64,000 bases of DNA from Clostridium bovifaecis (GTDB lineage Bacteria > Bacillota > Clostridia > Clostridiales > Clostridiaceae), in assembly GCA_009738435.1 (NCBI GenBank), contig CP046522.1, positions 589,249-653,248 on the forward strand, read 5' to 3'. Within the stretch, counting starts at the first letter, position 1; each line of letters opens with the position of its first letter. The position numbers were made by a program, and so were the translations under genes. This document shows, piece by piece, positions 8,102 to 16,784 of the stretch. The notes under the pieces are model-generated. The model was not told where the DNA came from. It saw nothing but the letters and a program-made list of their open reading frames with translations, and made no database searches.

Positions 8102-10339
8102 ATGGATAATTTTAAAAAGGATTGCAAAGAAGAATTGAAGTGTTTAAAAAAAGCTTCAGACATTATAAAAAAAGAACTAAGTAAAGAAGAAGAGGTGTTA
8201 AAGAGTAAGTTCGCTAATGTTATGGCTTCAAGAAGAGAGATGTGGGAAGAAAGTGTCCACTTTTCTACTGATCTTGACAGAATACCAGAGATGAATCACT
8301 ACCTTTTAGAAGTTAATAGAGAAACTAGAGACTATTTAAGAACTCAAAAGCAAATAGAAAGATTTAATAAGCTATTAAAATCACCTTACTTTGGAAGAAT
8401 TGACTTTGAAGAAGATGAATTTGGCGATGTGGATAAAATTTATATAGGGCTTTATAATCTTATAGATACAGAAGAGGATGAAATTATTATATATGATTGG
8501 CGTGCCCCAATTTCTAGTATGTTCTATCAATATGAACTAGGTAGGGCTTCATATAAATCTCCTGTTGGAATAGTATCAGGAAATATTTCACTTAAAAGAC
8601 AGTATAAAATTGAAGATTCGAAGCTTAGATATTATTTTGATAGTGATGTAAAGATTAATGATGAGATATTACAAGAAGTTTTAAGTGCTAATTCTTCTCC
8701 GAAGATGAGAAATATAGTTCAAACTATTCAGAGAGATCAAGATGTTATCATTAGAGATGTTGAAAATGAGTTATTAATTGTGCAGGGAGTTGCAGGGAGT
8801 GGCAAAACCTCCGTAGCTTTGCATAGAATTGCATTCTTGCTTTATCAAGGGTTGAATTCAAAGCTAAACGCTAATGATGTGATTATAATTTCTCCAAATA
8901 GTATTTTTAGTAAGTATATATCAGAGGTTCTGCCTGAACTTGGAGAGGAAAATGTAGAACATATAACCTTTGATGATATAATTTTAAAAGTTTTGAAAGA
9001 ACGATTTTCGGTTGAAACAAGGCAAGATCAACTTGAAAATTTAATTATTTCTCAGGAGTATAATAAGTTTTCTGCAATAAAAGAAAGCATTGAATTTAAG
9101 GCTTCAGAAGCTTTTGTAATAATTCTTGATAGATTAATAAATTATTTTGAAAAGAATTTAATTAATTTTAAGGATGTTTATTATGATGGAGAAATTATTG
9201 AAACGAAACAACAAATAAAAAACTTTTTTCTTAACAATAAGATAAATATGCCTATAGCTAAGAGGCTTAAGAGAATAGAAGGCATGATATTGAATAAAGT
9301 TCATCCTCTAAGAAAGAAAAGGCTTATGAAGATTGAAAAGATTGTAGGAAATGTCGGTAATCATATACTGGAAATAAAGTCTTTTAGTAGATTAGTTGCT
9401 ATTAAGGAAGCTAAAAATTTTATGAAATACCTCCATAGCTTTACTGAGATAGATTATGCTGACTTATATAAATTGCTTTTTAAAGATAAGAGGCTTTTAT
9501 TTAGGCTTGCGAGAGGGATTAAAGTACCTGATAATATAAATGAGATAATGATTGAGACTTTAAAGAAATTAGAAGCTAATTATGTTTCTTATGAAGATTC
9601 CTTTGCACTTTTATATATTAAATTAAAGTTAGAGGGATATAAAGAATTCGAAAAAATTAAACAGGTGGTAATCGATGAAGCGCAGGATTATTATCCTATT
9701 CAATATCATATTTTTAATTTGATGTTTAAGAGTTCAAGATATACGGTGTTAGGAGACTTTAATCAGACGCTCGAAAGAATTGGGGATAAGACGTTATATG
9801 ATAATATAGAAGATATACTAAAAAAGAAAAAATCAGTAAAGTTGTTTATGGATAAAAGTTATAGATCTTCCTTAGAAATAAATAGCTTTATACGCAATAT
9901 ATTGGGTGGAAGTCAAGAATTTATTTCTTTTGATAGACATGAGGATGAGCCTAGAATTTTATATCAAGAAAATTTAAGTTTACTTAATAAAGCTATTGCT
10001 GATGATATAAATAAACACTATGAAAAAGGATATAAATCTATAGCTGTTATTTGCAAGACTATGAAGGAGTCAGAAGAAATAAAACAAAGACTAGAAAATT
10101 TCGTTCAGGTTAAGACTATAAAAGATTGGAATGAAGATGATGAGAAATACACCCTCATTATACCTTCTTATATGGCGAAAGGTCTGGAATTTGATGTAGT
10201 AATCTTATATAATGCTTCTGCTGAAAATTATAAAAGTGAATTTGACAGAAGATTGATATATGTAGCTTGCACAAGGGCGCTTCATCGCCTTGATATTTAT
10301 TATACTGGAGGAAAAAGCAAGTTTCTTTTAGAAGAATAG
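8102..10339 (+). CDS. helD: HelD-type RNA polymerase recycling ATPase
   Basis: A 745-residue superfamily-1 helicase-like protein. The N-terminal coiled-coil region (KKDCKEELKCLKKASDIIKK through RREMWEE) is the arm that in characterised HelD proteins probes the RNA polymerase secondary channel. The Walker A motif VQGVAGSGKTSVALHR is at about residues 226-241. Later motifs are VVIDEAQDYYP (Walker B), LGDFNQTL, KSYRSS, SYMAKGLEFDVVIL and YVACTRALHRL. Family knowledge: HelD binds core RNA polymerase and releases it from stalled complexes or DNA. GGAGG precedes ATG 8102. It is monocistronic and convergent with pulA. Confidence 0.92.
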   Translation: MDNFKKDCKEELKCLKKASDIIKKELSKEEEVLKSKFANVMASRREMWEESVHFSTDLDRIPEMNHYLLEVNRETRDYLRTQKQIERFNKLLKSPYFGRIDFEEDEFGDVDKIYIGLYNLIDTEEDEIIIYDWRAPISSMFYQYELGRASYKSPVGIVSGNISLKRQYKIEDSKLRYYFDSDVKINDEILQEVLSANSSPKMRNIVQTIQRDQDVIIRDVENELLIVQGVAGSGKTSVALHRIAFLLYQGLNSKLNANDVIIISPNSIFSKYISEVLPELGEENVEHITFDDIILKVLKERFSVETRQDQLENLIISQEYNKFSAIKESIEFKASEAFVIILDRLINYFEKNLINFKDVYYDGEIIETKQQIKNFFLNNKINMPIAKRLKRIEGMILNKVHPLRKKRLMKIEKIVGNVGNHILEIKSFSRLVAIKEAKNFMKYLHSFTEIDYADLYKLLFKDKRLLFRLARGIKVPDNINEIMIETLKKLEANYVSYEDSFALLYIKLKLEGYKEFEKIKQVVIDEAQDYYPIQYHIFNLMFKSSRYTVLGDFNQTLERIGDKTLYDNIEDILKKKKSVKLFMDKSYRSSLEINSFIRNILGGSQEFISFDRHEDEPRILYQENLSLLNKAIADDINKHYEKGYKSIAVICKTMKESEEIKQRLENFVQVKTIKDWNEDDEKYTLIIPSYMAKGLEFDVVILYNASAENYKSEFDRRLIYVACTRALHRLDIYYTGGKSKFLLEE

Positions 10340-10396
10340 TGGAGGCGCGAAAGCACTGAGTGGAGAAGGGCAGCATAGCTTGCTACAAGAGGTACT

Positions 10397-10423
10397 AAAT
10401 AATTAGGCTATGCCTAATTATTT
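10397..10423. terminator. Bidirectional hairpin between helD and pulA
   Basis: AAATAATTAGGC (10397-10408) and GCCTAATTATTT (10412-10423) form a perfect 12-bp stem with the loop TAT, in the convergent gap. The T-tail is weak (TTTCATTC), so efficiency is uncertain. Confidence 0.6.
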
Positions 10424-10462
10424 CATTCACTTTCCGCTCTTCGTTTTCCGCTTCCTACTAAA

Positions 10463-10489
10463 TAAGAAAGTTGTTTCGCAGTTTTCTTA
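10463..10489. repeat. Degenerate hairpin of the palindromic repeat family
   Basis: AAGAAAG-TTG and CA-GTTTTCTT form an imperfect palindrome that matches the AAGAAAATTGCG/CGCAATTTTCTT hairpin of the repeat family. It is adjacent to the pulA stop codon. Confidence 0.45.
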
Positions 10490-10494
10490 TAGCG

Positions 10495-12639
10495 TTAATT
10501 TGAATAGAATACACTCATAGATATGCCTTCTATCTCTACTTTATCAGAAGAAAATGTTCTTAAAATATTAGTTCCAGCAGTAGATTTATCTATGATTTGG
10601 TGCCAAGTAGCTTTAGGAACATCAATTGTTGCTGTGGTTTTGTTAGCGTTGTATGCTACCAGTATTTTCTCCCAAGCATCTTCATTAGCATGATTTTTTA
10701 GTAAGAAAGCTACAATGTTTTTAGGAGTGTCATTTATAAACTCTAGATTAGATTTAATATCTTCAGCTGAAATCATCCTAAAGGCTGGATGCTCCCTTCT
10801 TAGTTTTATTAGTCCTTTATAATAATTAAATACATCTAAAAATTCAGCTTTCCTATCATAATCTAAGGTGTTTATTCTATCACAGGCGTTAACACTATCA
10901 TCAATTCCTTCTTTTGTTCTACAGAATTCAACTCCAGAATGAAGGAAGGGGACTCCTTGACTGGTTAGAATTATTCCATTAGCCAACTTAACCATGTTTT
11001 TTCTGTCGCCCAATGTATCATCCTTATTGCTAAATTCTAGCTTATCCCAAAGAGTGTTGTTGTCATGGCAGGAAACGTAGTTTATAGATTGATTAGGAGA
11101 AGTATATATGGATTTAAAGTTGCTAATTGTTATAGTGCAGCCGGCTATACAAGCTTTTATTATATCTTCTAAGCCTTCTTTCCCATTTACAAAACCTCTA
11201 TCCTTTTGCACAAAAACATTACCTTTTATAGTATCTCTTATGGTATCGTTAAAAAATCCTATTCCAGGAATCTTCGCAGCGTTTAGTTGTGTAGCCTTTA
11301 TGTTTTCAAGAAGTGAAGTATTCAGGTTCCAACCTTCTCCATAAAGCATTATAGATTTATTTAAGTTAGATACTATAGTATACACAGTTTTCATAGTTTC
11401 GATATCATGAAGACCCATCAAATCAAACCTAAAACCATCAATATGGTATTCTCTAATCCAATAAATGATAGAGTCTATGATAAATTTTCTCATCATACTG
11501 TGCTCGGAGGCTGTGTCATTACCACATCCACTGCCATTAGAAAAACTTCCATCTTCATTAAATCTGAAATAATATCCTGGGAATATTTTTTCGAAACTAT
11601 TATCAGTTTTATGGTAGAGATGGTTGTATACTACATCCATATTTATACGAAGTTCATTAGAGTGAAGATGTTGTATCATTTTTTTTAGCTCTAAAATCCT
11701 GCATTTAGGCTTATATGGATTTGTAGAGTAAATTCCCTCAGGCACGTTATAGTTTTGAGGGTCATATCCCCAACTATAATTTTGAGGGTTTTTCTCATCT
11801 GTACTGATATTACTAAAGTCATAGAAAGGCATAAATTGAATATGGGTTACTCCTAGCTCTTTTATATGAGATAATCCAGTAGAAATATCCTTATCAGAAA
11901 ATGTATTATCTTCCGTTAACCCTAAGAATTTTCCTTTGTGGATTACCCCGCTGTTTGGATGCATAGATATATCTCTGACGCTTGTTTCATATATTATAGC
12001 GTCGGTATGATGTTTAAGTAGTGGAGAAGAATCTTCATGCCAGTTTGCGGGATTCGTTTCTTTTAAGTCTATTACAGCTCCACGAAATCCATTAATTCCT
12101 ACAGCAACAGCATAAGGATCGACAGTTTCATTTATAAAGTCGTATACATGTATTTTATAAGTATAGAAGTAATCTTTTAAATCACAATTTAAGATTATAC
12201 TCCAAAGTCCATTCACTTCATTCATACTTTTTTCTATAGGGGTTTCAGGAATGTCTGGATCACCATTCTTATACAAAAGAAGAGAAACATGGGTAGCTGC
12301 AGGAGACCACATTCTAAATGTAGAAAATTCTCTCGTATAAGTAAGACCTAAATTTCCATCGTAAAAAAATCTATTATTGAATTCAGAGGTTATAAATAGC
12401 TTAGTATAACTTGCTTTAATCTGCATGCCGTCATAATAAACGTAGCAATAAGATTTTATACTAATATCATCATTTAAAAATACTAAAAAGGAATCTTCGT
12501 CCTTAGTAGTATAACTATTTATAGTTAAAGTTTTACAACCACTTTTTATTAATAATTTTTCTATACTAAAACTTTTAGGGTTGGAAAAGCTGATTGAGAT
12601 TTTTCTAAATCCTAAGATATAGGCGTTTATTTTATGCAT
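10495..12639 (-). CDS. pulA: Type I pullulanase (GH13)
   Basis: Hydrolyses alpha-1,6 branches of pullulan, glycogen or limit dextrins. The protein has 714 residues and no signal peptide, so it is an intracellular debranching enzyme. The order is an N-terminal beta-rich region, a CBM48-like module around FRMWSPAATHVSLLLYKNG (residues of about 100-200), then the GH13 barrel. The type I fingerprint YSWGYDPQNYNVPEG is present. Catalytic motifs are GFRFDLMGLHD (nucleophile Asp, about residue 405), MLYGEGWN (acid/base Glu, about 433) and NYVSCHDNNTLWDKL (third Asp, about 525). GGAGG precedes the start. It is monocistronic, and a cytosolic role in glycogen or maltodextrin turnover is inferred. Confidence 0.95.
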   Translation of the reverse strand: MHKINAYILGFRKISISFSNPKSFSIEKLLIKSGCKTLTINSYTTKDEDSFLVFLNDDISIKSYCYVYYDGMQIKASYTKLFITSEFNNRFFYDGNLGLTYTREFSTFRMWSPAATHVSLLLYKNGDPDIPETPIEKSMNEVNGLWSIILNCDLKDYFYTYKIHVYDFINETVDPYAVAVGINGFRGAVIDLKETNPANWHEDSSPLLKHHTDAIIYETSVRDISMHPNSGVIHKGKFLGLTEDNTFSDKDISTGLSHIKELGVTHIQFMPFYDFSNISTDEKNPQNYSWGYDPQNYNVPEGIYSTNPYKPKCRILELKKMIQHLHSNELRINMDVVYNHLYHKTDNSFEKIFPGYYFRFNEDGSFSNGSGCGNDTASEHSMMRKFIIDSIIYWIREYHIDGFRFDLMGLHDIETMKTVYTIVSNLNKSIMLYGEGWNLNTSLLENIKATQLNAAKIPGIGFFNDTIRDTIKGNVFVQKDRGFVNGKEGLEDIIKACIAGCTITISNFKSIYTSPNQSINYVSCHDNNTLWDKLEFSNKDDTLGDRKNMVKLANGIILTSQGVPFLHSGVEFCRTKEGIDDSVNACDRINTLDYDRKAEFLDVFNYYKGLIKLRREHPAFRMISAEDIKSNLEFINDTPKNIVAFLLKNHANEDAWEKILVAYNANKTTATIDVPKATWHQIIDKSTAGTNILRTFSSDKVEIEGISMSVFYSN

Positions 12640-12959
12640 AATTTACCTCCGAGTACAAAATTAGGATGATGTAGTTCTATTATAAAACTTAGAATATAAC
12701 AAGTCAAAATCTTAACAAAGGGCTGCATTTTAGGAAATTGTAGGTTTCATAAAAAGCGCTAAAGAAAAGTTTTGAATGAATGCAAAATTAACATTTGTTT
12801 AAGACGCATTCTAATAAAAATTATTAACTATTATTATATTAAAGAGTTGGTTAAAATATGTCTTTTACAAAATATGGAATTATAGTATAATACTAATAAT
12901 AAGAAAATTGCGGCGCAATTTATTCCTATTACATTTTACATTGTTAGGGGGGTTATGGT
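12640..12959. other. Divergent intergenic region, pulA / Y_Y_Y gene
   Basis: 320 bp between divergent genes, so it must hold both promoters, but no convincing consensus pair stands out. It contains a truncated copy of the repeat-family hairpin at 12901-12921 and a GGGGGG Shine-Dalgarno before 12960. Nothing else is recognisable. Confidence 0.5.
12901..12921. repeat. Truncated hairpin of the palindromic repeat family
   Basis: AAGAAAATTGCG-G-CGCAATTT matches the terminal hairpin found at 1971 and 63364, but the right arm is cut short. Confidence 0.5.
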
Positions 12960-14985
12960 ATGAACGAAATAATTATAGGATGTAATATAGAGTCTGCAGA
13001 GACAGAAAATGCAGAAATGATTATAGATATTCTAAACGAACCTGAAAAAAATTTATTATATAAGTTTATAGTTGGATTTGATGGAACTTGGGAAACTCTA
13101 AAAGATTTTGGAAAAGAAAAAAAAGTTATGTGGAAGCCGAAGAATTGCGGAAATTACATTTTGATGGTACAAGCTAAGAGAGAAGGTAGCAGCAAAGCTT
13201 TTGACTATGTATCGAGAAAGCCTTTATCCATAGGGGACTTTAGCGAGAAGCTAATAAGCAATATATATAGATAAAGAAAGTTTATATGTAGGAGAGAAGG
13301 TTACTGTATGTGTTGAGGTGAAAAAGGAATTTGTAATGTTTAGATATATGATAAAAGAAAGAGAAAAGTGGGTGCTTGCAAAAGACTATTGTACTGAAAG
13401 TAGTTTTGCATGGAGGGCTAACTCACCTGGAAAGCATGAGATTTTAGTACAGTGCAAGTCCTTAGATTCGGAAAAGAATTTTGAGGATGCAATGAAGGTT
13501 GAGTTTGATGTTGTAAGTATTGGTAAACTAGAAATTATTAATTTTAAATGCCTTAGCCCATCTCTACTAGTAGATGAAGAACTCTTATTTGAAGTTGAAG
13601 CAAAATGTGATGATAATAGAACTACTTTATATAAGTTTATAAAGATAAGCGAAGATGGACAAGTAAAATGTATACAGGATTACTCTACTAAAAAGATGGC
13701 AAGTTATACAGAAAACTACAGTGGACAATATAAGCTATTATGCCAAGCTAAGGATATGTATTCATCTAATGAATATGACGATAGAGCAGTGCTCCATTAC
13801 GAAGTTAAGCCGTACGAGCCAGTAGTTATTGAAAGTTTTACCAGTGATTTAAGTTCTCCTCAGATAATGACTGCAAATATTACATTAAAAGCGATAACAA
13901 GAGGAGGAAAAGAGCTAAGACATAGATTTATTATAGAAGGAAATAAAAATGAAGATAGTGGTTACATAAAGAGCAATACTTTTTTGTGGGAACCAAAAGA
14001 AGCGGGTAGCTATAAAATAAGTTTATGGGCAAAAGATATTTCTTCTAAAGAAAAGTATGAGGCTTGTGAGAGCTTGGAGTTTCTCATCGACGAAGTAGCT
14101 AGAGAACCTATAAAGATAGATGATGTAATTGTAAATAGAAAAGATAATGTTTTAGTAGGGGAATTTGTAAATATCAAGGCTATAGCAGAGGGGGGGATTA
14201 AACCTTTATATAACTTTATAGTTAAAAAGAATAATAAGGAACTTGAGTCTATCGAATACGGGGAATGCAATTGGGTTAATTTTACGCCAGAAGAGGAGGG
14301 AAGATTTGAAATTGAAGTCAGAGTTAAGGATAAATATTCGGATAAGGAATTTGACGCACATTCTATAGTTTCTTTATATTGCTATGAATACATACCTGCA
14401 AAGATAGACTATATATTAATGGAGCCTAGGGAATATTATTTGGTAGGAGATCAGATTGTGTTAAATGCTATAATGAGGGATACTTCAAATACCTTACTAA
14501 AGTATATATTGAATATAAATGGACATAAGGTTGAGGAAACAGATTATATGAAAAATAAAAAATATATACTTATTCCAAAGTGCAGCGGAAAATACACAAT
14601 TAAGGTATATGCAAAGAATGAAAAGAGCAAAAAAGAATTTGATAGCGCTAAAGAAATAAATTTATTAATTAATGAAGCTCCGCCAATAACTAATACTATC
14701 ATTAAGTGTGATAAAATAGAGTTCTTTTATAATGAACCAGTTACTGTTACAGCAGAAAGCTGTGGAGGTAAAGATGTACTTTATGAGTTCTATCTAATGG
14801 AAAAAGGAGAATGGAATTTAGTGCAAAAGTATAGTAAAAAAGATTATTATAGCTTCATTCCTTTTTCGAAAGGGATATATAGAATACTGGTTTTAGCTAA
14901 AAATAGTTATAGAAGTAACTCTTATGAAGATTATTGTATGATAGAAATAAAGGTTAATGAAAAGCTATTTAGTGAAATCTCTTAA
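12960..14985 (+). pseudogene. Tandem triple-tyrosine (Y_Y_Y) domain protein, split by a frameshift
   Basis: Two adjacent reading frames (12960-13274 and a second open from about 13255 to 14985) encode one repetitive beta-domain protein of about 675 residues. About seven units of roughly 95 residues carry the pattern LLYKFI...W..L.DY.....W.P...G.Y.I.V.AKD..S..EYD, typical of Y_Y_Y/triple-tyrosine-motif proteins in clostridia. The break lies in the AT-repeat at 13259-13268: adding one AT unit turns SNIYR-stop into SNIYIDKESLYVGEKV and continues directly into the second frame. There is no signal peptide. The function is unknown; such repeats usually mediate protein or ligand binding. The stop codon lies inside the downstream terminator stem. 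It could be a phase-type switch, a mutation or a sequencing error. Confidence 0.75.
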
Positions 14986-15007
14986 TCGTAAGATTAAGAG
15001 ATTTTTC
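14975..15007 (+). terminator. Intrinsic terminator overlapping the stop codon
   Basis: AAATCTCTTAATC (14975-14987) and GATTAAGAGATTT (14992-15004) form a perfect 13-bp stem with the loop GTAA. The TAA stop of the Y_Y_Y gene (14983-14985) is within the left arm. Confidence 0.88.
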
Positions 15008-15070
15008 GCTGAAATAGTACATAAAATCTGATAGAATAGTTTAGTATAATATAAATGAGGAGTGAATCGC

Positions 15071-15787
15071 ATGGAAAGGCTAGATAAGGTTTTATCAAAT
15101 TTAGGGTATGGATCGAGAAAAGAAATAAAAATTCTTGTTAAAAATGGAGTAGTAGAGGTCGATGGTGAGATAGTAAAAAGCAGTGATATAAAAGTGGATC
15201 CGGAAAAGGCTAAAATAAAAGTGTCAGGTGAGGAAATTAATTATAGAAAATACATTTACATTATGATGAATAAGCCTGCGGGAGTGGTTTCGGCTACTTT
15301 TGATAATTATGATGAGACTGTAATAGATTTATTAGAACCCGATCATGCAGTTTTTAATCCTTTTCCAGTAGGAAGGTTAGATAAAGATACAGAGGGATTA
15401 CTATTAATAACAAATGACGGTGAATTAAATCATAGACTTACATCTCCAAAATGGCACGTGGATAAGGTGTATTATGCACAGATAGATAAAGCGGTAGATG
15501 AAAAAGATGTAGAAGCCTTTGAAAAAGGTATAGTAATAGATGACGGATATAAATGCTTGCCTGCAAAACTTGAGGTTATATCATCAGACAAAGATGGGTC
15601 AGAAATAAATGTTACTATACAAGAAGGAAAATTTCATCAAGTAAAAAGGATGTTTGAAGCTAGAAGTAAAAGTGTATTATATTTAAAAAGAATAAAAATG
15701 GGAAACTTAGTTTTAGATGAAGATTTAGAAGAAGGTCAATATAGAGAATTGTCGAAAGAAGAGTTATCTATTATAAAAGAAAGATAA
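15071..15787 (+). CDS. RsuA/RluB-family pseudouridine synthase
   Basis: Converts a specific uridine in rRNA to pseudouridine. The 238-residue protein has an N-terminal S4 RNA-binding domain (MERLDKVLSNLGYGSRKEIKILVKNGVVEVDGE). The catalytic domain contains PVGRLDKDTEGLLLITNDG with the catalytic Asp, then EGKFHQVKRMFEA. These are RsuA-branch hallmarks (16S U516 type), although RluB is not excluded. An in-frame GTG at 15062 overlaps the AGGAG site; ATG 15071 has eight-base spacing and is chosen. It is monocistronic. Confidence 0.9.
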   Translation: MERLDKVLSNLGYGSRKEIKILVKNGVVEVDGEIVKSSDIKVDPEKAKIKVSGEEINYRKYIYIMMNKPAGVVSATFDNYDETVIDLLEPDHAVFNPFPVGRLDKDTEGLLLITNDGELNHRLTSPKWHVDKVYYAQIDKAVDEKDVEAFEKGIVIDDGYKCLPAKLEVISSDKDGSEINVTIQEGKFHQVKRMFEARSKSVLYLKRIKMGNLVLDEDLEEGQYRELSKEELSIIKER

Positions 15788-15884
15788 ATCAGCAATATGG
15801 AGTCATTAAGAGTGGAAATTTAGGAAAATATGAAGGATGATAATTGCTATTACAGTTTGTTTACAATTAATTCTGCAAAATGAC

Positions 15885-15913
15885 TTGCGTTTTTTTAATT
15901 TATTTAATATAAT
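15885..15913 (+). promoter_or_regulatory. Sigma-A promoter of the candidate small RNA
   Basis: TTGCGT (15885-15890), exactly 17 bases, then TATAAT (15908-15913). The expected start is near 15920. Confidence 0.75.
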
Positions 15914-15919
15914 AGCTTG

Positions 15920-16038
15920 TGTAAGGGAAAAATAAAAAGAATGAATAGCCCCCTTTTTATTTAAGGCAGTCCCGCCCCAGGACTGGTCTTACCCTATATA
16001 ATATCAAAAAACACTATCACCGGTGATAGTGTTTTTTT
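15920..16038 (+). ncRNA. Candidate structured small RNA, about 118 nt
   Basis: A consensus promoter lies immediately upstream, a perfect intrinsic terminator lies at the end, and no open frame exists between them. Two hairpins are visible before the terminator. One is AAATAAAAAG (15930-15939) with CTTTTTATTT (15953-15962), with the loop AATGAATAGCCCC. The other is CAGTCC (15967-15972) with GGACTG (15980-15985), with the loop CGCCCCA. GTAAG (15921-15925) can also pair with CTTAC (15988-15992) to close the structure. Both loops expose GCCCC, which could pair with G-rich ribosome-binding sites, as in C-rich-loop regulatory RNAs of Firmicutes; that role is inference. It does not match a 6S, SRP, tmRNA, RNase P or riboswitch pattern that I can recognise. 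Confidence 0.65.
16006..16038 (+). terminator. Terminator of the candidate small RNA
   Basis: AAAAAACACTATCACC (16006-16021) is followed directly by its complement GGTGATAGTGTTTTTT (16022-16037), a near-ideal rho-independent terminator. Confidence 0.9.
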
Positions 16039-16456
16039 ATTTTACAAAATAAATTTATATGCATTTAGGAAAGTTTGTTTAATGTTTGAATGTATTTATT
16101 CATTTTAATTTAGTTATGCAAGTAAAAAATCAATATTTCATCAATCTAAATAATATCCATAAATGTGTTTTACAAATTAGCAGAATGGGGTTTTATGTAA
16201 GCTTAAAGTTAGTCGGTAAGGCTGTGAAATGGGAATTACCTATACTGGATGTATGGGAATAAAAGAGTCAAAATGGGATTTGGGAGTGGTTAATTTTTAT
16301 TTAATAAATGCATAATATGTAATTTTTGTGCTGTTGAATATATAGATTTAAAGTATTAAAATAGAAGGATGTGTAAATTAATATAGAGAAAAACACTTTA
16401 AAGTGTTAAAATTTAATTATGCTCAAATAGGTTAATAAAATAGGGAGTGAATTTGT
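16039..16456. other. Intergenic stretch without recognised content
   Basis: 418 bp of AT-rich sequence between the small RNA and yerC. I see no open frame with a ribosome-binding site, no strong hairpin and no clear promoter, although the yerC-pcrA-ligA operon promoter must lie here. Confidence 0.5.
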
Positions 16457-16756
16457 ATGTCAGAATATAAATCCAGATTAGAAAGCCCAGAAATGGACTA
16501 TTTATGTGAGGCTATTTTATCTTTAGAAACAAAAGAAGAGTGTTATAGATTTTTTGAGGATATATTTACAATTAACGAATTAAAGGCTGTAGAACAGAGA
16601 TTAGAAGTAGCCAAAATGCTTAAACAAAAACAAACTTATGCAGAAATAGCGGGGAAAACAGGTGCAAGTACTGCTACTATAAGCAGAGTTAATAGGTGCT
16701 TAAATTATGGAAGCGATGGATATAATCTGGTATTGGAAAGAATAAAGTGGGAATAA
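16457..16756 (+). CDS. yerC: YerC/YecD family TrpR-like regulator
   Basis: A 99-residue protein with a TrpR-type helix-turn-helix. The family body is visible in LCEAILSLETKEECYRFFEDIFTINELKAVEQRLEVAKML, and the DNA-recognition part is TYAEIAGKTGASTATISRVNRCL. In Firmicutes this gene commonly precedes pcrA and ligA, as it does here (28 bp gap to pcrA), so an operon is likely. GGGAG precedes ATG 16457. Its regulatory target is not known. Confidence 0.9.
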   Translation: MSEYKSRLESPEMDYLCEAILSLETKEECYRFFEDIFTINELKAVEQRLEVAKMLKQKQTYAEIAGKTGASTATISRVNRCLNYGSDGYNLVLERIKWE

Positions 16757-16784
16757 TACATAAAAGATTGCAAGGAGGGATTGT

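Noticed and set aside
15920..16038. Possible 6S, SRP or riboswitch identity for the small RNA
   Set aside because: The length, the absence of a long bulged helix, the absence of the SRP GNAR loop and the lack of a downstream regulated gene in range do not fit.
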